A stretch of 64,000 nucleotides of DNA from Struthio camelus (taxonomy: Eukaryota; Chordata; Aves; Struthioniformes; Struthionidae). Location of the stretch: positions 8,332,214-8,396,213 of the forward strand of contig NC_090964.1 in assembly GCF_040807025.1 (NCBI RefSeq). Reading direction: 5' to 3'. The notes under the pieces are model-generated. The model ran no database searches, was not told the origin of the DNA, and saw nothing but the letters and a program-made list of their open reading frames with translations. Of the stretch, positions 60,101-64,000 are shown piece after piece. Each line of letters opens with the position of its first letter. Position 1 is the stretch's first letter. A program made the translations under genes and the position numbers.

Positions 60101-63100
60101 ATGAATTAAATTTTACCAGTGGAGAGGGAACAAGAATCCAGCCTGCTGCACTCAGCACTGGAAGGACTGTGCCAAGCTCATGAGGTAAAACTTTTTCCTG
60201 AGATGCAGAGAAGGGCTTTGCACTGTGCAGCCCCCCCAGGAAGAGGTTCCCCATGAGGGTGTGCAGGAGGACATGAGCCCAACTTGTACACCGGCGCCCA
60301 GCTCGCCTTGGCAAGGCTGGCAGCTACGCACATCAGCAGCTGTGCTCGAGCTGGAAACAAACACTAAACGCAGAGCCTCAGGTTACTGCTTTCACGGCTA
60401 GCCCTTTTCACATTACAGTGGTTGTCGGTGCCATTACCGCATGTTTATCCTGATAGCTTAAGTGGACAGTTGTTGAAGTTCACTGACCAACAGGCCATTT
60501 GAAAGACGGCCCATCAGCCTCACAACATGTACCTTTAAAACGCGTGGACTAAGAAGAGGGAAATCATTGCCACCCCACCTGCCTCACTGGCATTGCCCGC
60601 AAATTCTATCAAACCAAGGCGGGGAGGGGGCGGACGGACAAGGAAACACTCCCTTGTTTACTACACCTGAATTTCAAATCTCATCAATGCTCATCAAAGC
60701 ATTCACCTTTTCACACTTCCAAGGCAGGTTTTGCCTTTCCTCCCAGCCGTCATTGTCAGACTATAACAGGAGACACCAGAGAAAAAGTGGTACACGGCTG
60801 AGAAGGATGAAATGAGTGAGATAATGAGTGGTGTGCTGTGGTGTCAACAGAAGCTGTTTCCAACAGTTAGATTTTTCACACATCTAACACAGCTTCACAT
60901 TCTCAGCAGAGATCTCCTAGAGATCTCTCACTGATAATTAAAACCTGGAATAGCTGCGATTTCATGCCCCATGCCCAGAGCCACCTACAGGAAGGTCATT
61001 CACCACTCAGTTTCTCACGCCTTGGACCCTGGCTAAATCCTATTTCCTTTTAGGGCCCATGAGTAAGGTCCTTTCCCACTCCCTCGCCCTTGCTCTGTCT
61101 CCTGCCTCAGCTGTGACTTTGCCTCGATAAAGGCTCTGCTTTCCTTCCTTGCAGACAGCCCGTCGGCTCCAGTAAATGTCACAGTCAAACACCTGAAAGC
61201 CAACTCAGCCGTTGTGACTTGGGATGTTCTGGAGGACGAAGTTGTCATTGGATTTGCAATTTCCCAACAGGTACAGTGCCTACAGTTACCCAGTTTCAGT
61301 CATGCTCATCTTCACCCCAGGTCCCCTCAGTTTCCACATTCTCTTGCTGCAGTTTAAGCCCATTCCTTCTGCCCTGTCCCTCATGGTCTGGAAGGGGACT
61401 TGCTTCCTGTCCTCTTTGCAGCAGCCCTTCACGTGTTGGTAACTGCAGAGAGGAAAGGGTCCGATGGTCACGTCCATGGTGGACAGGGCAGGAAGCAGCG
61501 GTCTTAGGTCACAGTAGTGCACACAGGAGGCCTCTCCACCACTCTGTGCTCTCCTCTCTCGGCTTCCAGAAGAAGGATGTGCGGATGCTGCGCTTCATCC
61601 AGGAGGTGAACACCACCACCCGCTCCTGCGCCCTCTGGGACCTAGAGGAGGACACTGAGTACATAGTGCATGTCCAGGCCATCAGCATCCAAGGCCAGAG
61701 CCCTGCCAGTGAGCCAGTCCTCTTCAAGACCCCCAGAGAAGCTGAGAAACTAGCCTCTAAAAATAAAGGCAAGTGTGGGTGAGTTCCTATGTGGCCCCGG
61801 GAAGCCCAGGTAGTGTAGGGCAGAGGGCTCCGCAGAGAGGAAAGTAGCACCCTATGCAGCGAGAACAGCCGGGCTAAACACAGGCAGGGCTAGTTCTTCT
61901 CTCTCAGCCCCACTTGAACAAGCAGGACACCGTGAGCGTACCGCAGGCTAGGCAGATGCATGCGCAAAGCCCTAGGGAGACACTGAGGTTACGCTGCTAT
62001 CAGGGCTGAACCCTGCGAGTTTGTACTTGCACGGGCTGTCGTCACAGTGCGACTGCAGCATCAATGTACTCCTGTGTGAGCACCTCTGGTAGAGTTACAC
62101 CTCAATACTGAACAGAGTACACTAAGACTAGGACACTTCCACAAGTACTAACAATTTTAACTATATCACGCTAACTACAGCAGGCTCAGGGTGCCCCGGC
62201 AAAATAGTGCCAGGAGCTCAGCAGCCATTGCCGCCAAAGCCTGCTTGTTCATTTCTCCCCCATTTCAGACCACGTATAACAGGCACAGTGCTGAGAAGAA
62301 GGTTTACAGCCTGGGATCTGTGTTCAGCATCCTTGCAAGTGGAGAATGCCAGGGGAAAGTCCTGAGCAGCCTGTGCTGGGAGGGCACTCGGAGGGACTGA
62401 GCCTCCTCTGCTTGGATCCCAGGAGAGCAGGGAAAAGATACTCAGAGACTCCCACTTTTCTAACCACTTCAGATGTTCCTGCCAAATCAGGCACTTCCTG
62501 ACTGGCAGCCCCTTCATTTGTCCCTCTTGAGCCAAACCAGATGGTTTGAAGATTTTATGACAGCAAGGATCTGTGTTGGAAAAGCACCTGGGAGTGTAGG
62601 GGTTTGGGATATAAAGGATTACTGCTGCCTGCCAAAGGACCCAGCCTGTTGCAGGGCTTTTGGCCATGATTCCTCAGATGCTGTGAGTTCTTACTCTTTC
62701 TGCTAAAATGATTTGGTGTCTGTAAATACTGAATTGCTGTTCATCTGAAAGCACTAAGAGGAGCACTACTTCCCTCCCTGGAGGCCTGAATTGTAATCTT
62801 CTTAGTGCTTTGAGGCCAAGAAGGCACATTACGCCCCACAAAAAGGTTCTCCTCATTTCTGAATCCCATGGCTCCACTGAAAAATATCATGCCAGGCTCC
62901 ACGCTCCTGAGCTGGGAGAGGAACTGCTGAGGCATGCAGGGCTTTGCGACAGACACAGCGGCTCTAACGGAAACCAGAGACAGAGCAGTGCGAAGCGCCA
63001 CAGGGCCATTACCCCATGGCAGCTCCTCTGGGGTAACTGCTGTTGATCCTGTTTACTGCTCCTTGCTCATCCCCCTCTCCTTCAGGTTGCTGGGAAAGAG

Positions 63101-63395
63101 CGTGGGGCAGTTACCACAGAGCAGCTGATGCACTGCAAGTTCACAGCACAATTTATGCTCTTCGTGTGACTGGCGGGCGAGGACTCGCTCTTTGCTAGCT
63201 CTGACCCTGATGCCCTGATGAGTTGAGTCGAGGGCACTGTTAAACTAGCGTCTAGTGCAGCCGTGTAGTTAGATTTCATGATCTTTCTTTCCCCTTGTGC
63301 AGATGAGGTGACAATGAAGGAGATGGCGAAGAAAAACCAACAACTGCGAGCAGGGGAAATTCTCATCATTGTTGTGGTGTTGTTTATGTGGGCAG
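49686..63395 (+). CDS. FNDC5: Fibronectin type III domain-containing 5 (irisin precursor), exons 1-4; 3' end outside window
   Basis: Exons 49686-49764, 61155-61270, 61570-61768 and 63303-63395 join in frame. Exon 1 gives a 26-residue signal peptide (MEPFLGCTGAALLLCFSYAS...). Exons 2-3 give one fibronectin III domain (DSPSAPVNVTVKHLKANSAV ... SKNK), with N-glycosylation sites NVT and NTT as in irisin. Exon 4 encodes DEVTMKEM, a linker and the start of the membrane helix (ILIIVVVLFMWAG). The cytosolic tail lies beyond the window. FNDC5 is a type I membrane protein whose ectodomain is released as the myokine irisin. The ectodomain is almost identical to human. The third intron appears to have a GC donor. 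Confidence 0.97.
51441..51550 (+). repeat. MIR-type SINE relic, forward
   Basis: TAGCAGCACTGTCTAGTGGT (tRNA-like head), GGCTGGAGTCCTGGC and AAAGCTGTGTGACCTTGG follow the MIR order box A, box B and conserved core. Confidence 0.7.
51640..51765 (-). repeat. MIR/L2-type relic, reverse
   Basis: CCCATTTTTCAGATAGGGAA followed by GATTGTCCCAAGGTCACACAG is the reverse complement of the same conserved core. CCAAGGTCACACAG (51687-51700) is the exact complement of 51522-51535. Confidence 0.65.
57157..57231. repeat. (TG)n-(TC)n compound microsatellite
   Basis: A nearly pure TG run to about 57209, interrupted once by CG, then TTTTCC and a TC run to 57231. A candidate Z-DNA and polymorphic locus in FNDC5 intron 1. 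Confidence 0.95.
60909..60927. repeat. Perfect interrupted palindrome GAGATCTC-CTA-GAGATCTC
   Basis: Two copies of the self-complementary octamer GAGATCTC separated by 3 bp, so the element is both a direct and an inverted repeat. Confidence 0.85.
61155..61270 (+). CDS. FNDC5: FNDC5 exon 2 (first half of FNIII domain)
   Basis: The exon encodes DSPSAPVNVTVKHLKANSAV and VTWDVLEDEVVIGFAISQQ. Acceptor ttgcag, donor gtacag, phase 0 at the end. It includes the N-glycosylation site NVT. Confidence 0.98.
61271..61569 (+). other. FNDC5: FNDC5 intron 2
   Basis: A 299-bp GT-AG intron with nothing recognisable. Confidence 0.9.
61570..61768 (+). CDS. FNDC5: FNDC5 exon 3 (second half of FNIII domain)
   Basis: The exon encodes KKDVRMLRFIQEVNTTTRSC, ALWDLEEDTEYIVHVQAISI, QGQSPASEPVLFKTPREAEK and LASKNK plus one base. 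To join exon 4 in the family frame (NKDEVTMKEM) it must end AAAG|gcaagt, a GC donor that otherwise fits the consensus. A GT donor (gtgagt) lies 10 nt further on. Confidence 0.95.
61769..63302 (+). other. FNDC5: FNDC5 intron 3 (apparent GC-AG intron)
   Basis: A 1.53-kb intron starting GCAAGT and ending cccttgtgcag. No exon, RNA gene or clear repeat was recognised inside. Confidence 0.8.
63303..63395 (+). CDS. FNDC5: FNDC5 exon 4 (juxtamembrane and membrane helix start)
   Basis: The exon encodes DEVTMKEMAKKNQQLRAGEI and LIIVVVLFMWAG plus a split codon. Donor gtcagt, phase 1. The rest of the helix and the cytosolic tail are outside the window. Confidence 0.96.
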
Positions 63396-64000
63396 GTCAG
63401 TTCAAGCTTTCTGTCAGAAGCACATAACATCCCAAAGGCCTGCTTGGTTTGCACGTGTAATCATGTAAGATCTGACAAGAAATCCTTCCTCCCATAAACT
63501 GTATTGCATATTCAGCTGTAAGGGCACTTCATTTCCCTCTGTAGCATCAGAAGTTGGGCAGTGGGACTGGGTGAATCAGTGGTCTGATCTGGTATAGCAG
63601 GCAGTAGGATAATGGACTTGATGAACCACTTGTCCAATTCACCATGGCTAATCCCGCAATCTCAAATTTTCCAGAAAGAACTGATGATAATGCCCTCAGC
63701 CGTCCACCAGCATGCCCCAAGCCCTTCAAACAATACAGGTCACTGTCATTATCTGGCTTATTATATGACTCCAAGTCTCATGCAAAACAAATTCCCCTAA
63801 GAGTTCTGCCAAACAGACATCCAAGAGCGAGTTATGATTGTGTCACTCAACACCCGCTATTGTATATTTACTAAAACCCACTTCAAAATCCATTAAAATA
63901 ATAGAAATATTGAAACAACAAATAGCCCCAAACACCAAAACATCAATAAGACCAGATCCTCTCAAAATCCAGCATTAATACAAAGCATAGTATGTAATAG
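63396..64000 (+). other. FNDC5: FNDC5 intron 4 (5' part)
   Basis: Intron sequence to the window edge. It contains an L3/CR1-like relic at about 63550-63630; the last 150 bp are AT-rich. Confidence 0.8.
63550..63632 (+). repeat. L3/CR1-type LINE 3'-end relic, two overlapping partial copies
   Basis: CAGTGGTCTGATCTGGTATA then GCAGGCAGTAGG resembles the CR1/L3 3' tail (TGGTCTGATCCAGTATGGCA). It is followed by ATGGACTTGATGAACCACTTG, resembling GACTAGATGGGCCACTTGG from the same region of the element. No coding part remains. Confidence 0.5.

Larger units (their letters stand above)
49765..61154 (+). other. FNDC5: FNDC5 intron 1
   Basis: An 11.4-kb GT-AG intron with no exon that I can support. It contains MIR-like SINE relics in inverted pair (51441-51760), a TG/TC compound microsatellite (57157-57231), a short perfect interrupted palindrome (60909-60927) and AT-rich stretches (e.g. 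56340-56580). Confidence 0.85.

Noticed and set aside
61269-61300. Read-through from FNDC5 exon 2 into intron 2 as coding
   Set aside because: The family sequence QQ|KKDVRM joins exactly at the gtacag/ttccag junction, so the intron is real.

Overview
This is vertebrate nuclear DNA. It holds long introns with GT-AG splice sites, CpG-island promoters, microsatellites, worn SINE and LINE relics, and five protein-coding genes that belong to one conserved block (human chromosome 1p35). On the + strand the order is AK2 (3' half), RNF19B (complete), TMEM54 (apparently incomplete), HPCA (complete, minus strand) and FNDC5 (exons 1-4, continuing past the right edge). Gene order and relative orientation match what I know of the human locus. 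Compact introns, very GC-rich gene ends and divergence in the less constrained protein segments suggest a sauropsid. Relics resembling MIR-type SINEs and an L3/CR1-type LINE tail fit a crocodilian or turtle better than a typical bird, but this is inference.

Layout. 1-3260: last four coding exons of AK2, giving 166 residues and completing a 239-aa adenylate kinase 2. 3261 to about 22100: an 18.8-kb intergenic stretch with no supportable gene, only simple repeats, short tandem duplications and old SINE-like fragments. About 22150-34827: RNF19B, an RBR E3 ubiquitin ligase, nine coding exons, 717 aa, with a CpG-island promoter carrying YY1-, Sp1- and NRF1-type motifs. 36734-38305: TMEM54, a small multi-pass membrane protein, in which the segment for the third membrane helix cannot be found. 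38713-39872 (minus): HPCA, a 193-aa neuronal calcium sensor, lying tail-to-tail with TMEM54 so that their poly(A) signals nearly touch. About 41.4-49.4 kb: GC-rich interval between the divergent HPCA and FNDC5 promoters. It contains an array with a 40-bp period, a G-quadruplex-prone tract and several AT-rich islands with homeodomain or POU motifs that look like candidate enhancers. 49686-63395: FNDC5 (irisin precursor) exons 1-4, with an 11.4-kb first intron and an apparent GC-AG third intron.

The genes do not form a pathway: AK2 handles mitochondrial intermembrane-space nucleotides, RNF19B ubiquitylation, HPCA neuronal calcium sensing and FNDC5 a secreted myokine-like ectodomain. I found no undescribed mobile, defence or biosynthetic system. 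The points most worth a second look are the GC donor of FNDC5 exon 3, where use of a GT site 10 nt downstream or intron retention would stop translation before the membrane anchor; the missing part of TMEM54; a duplicated octamer plus TATA-like element beside the HPCA coding exons; and changes at normally invariant positions of HPCA.
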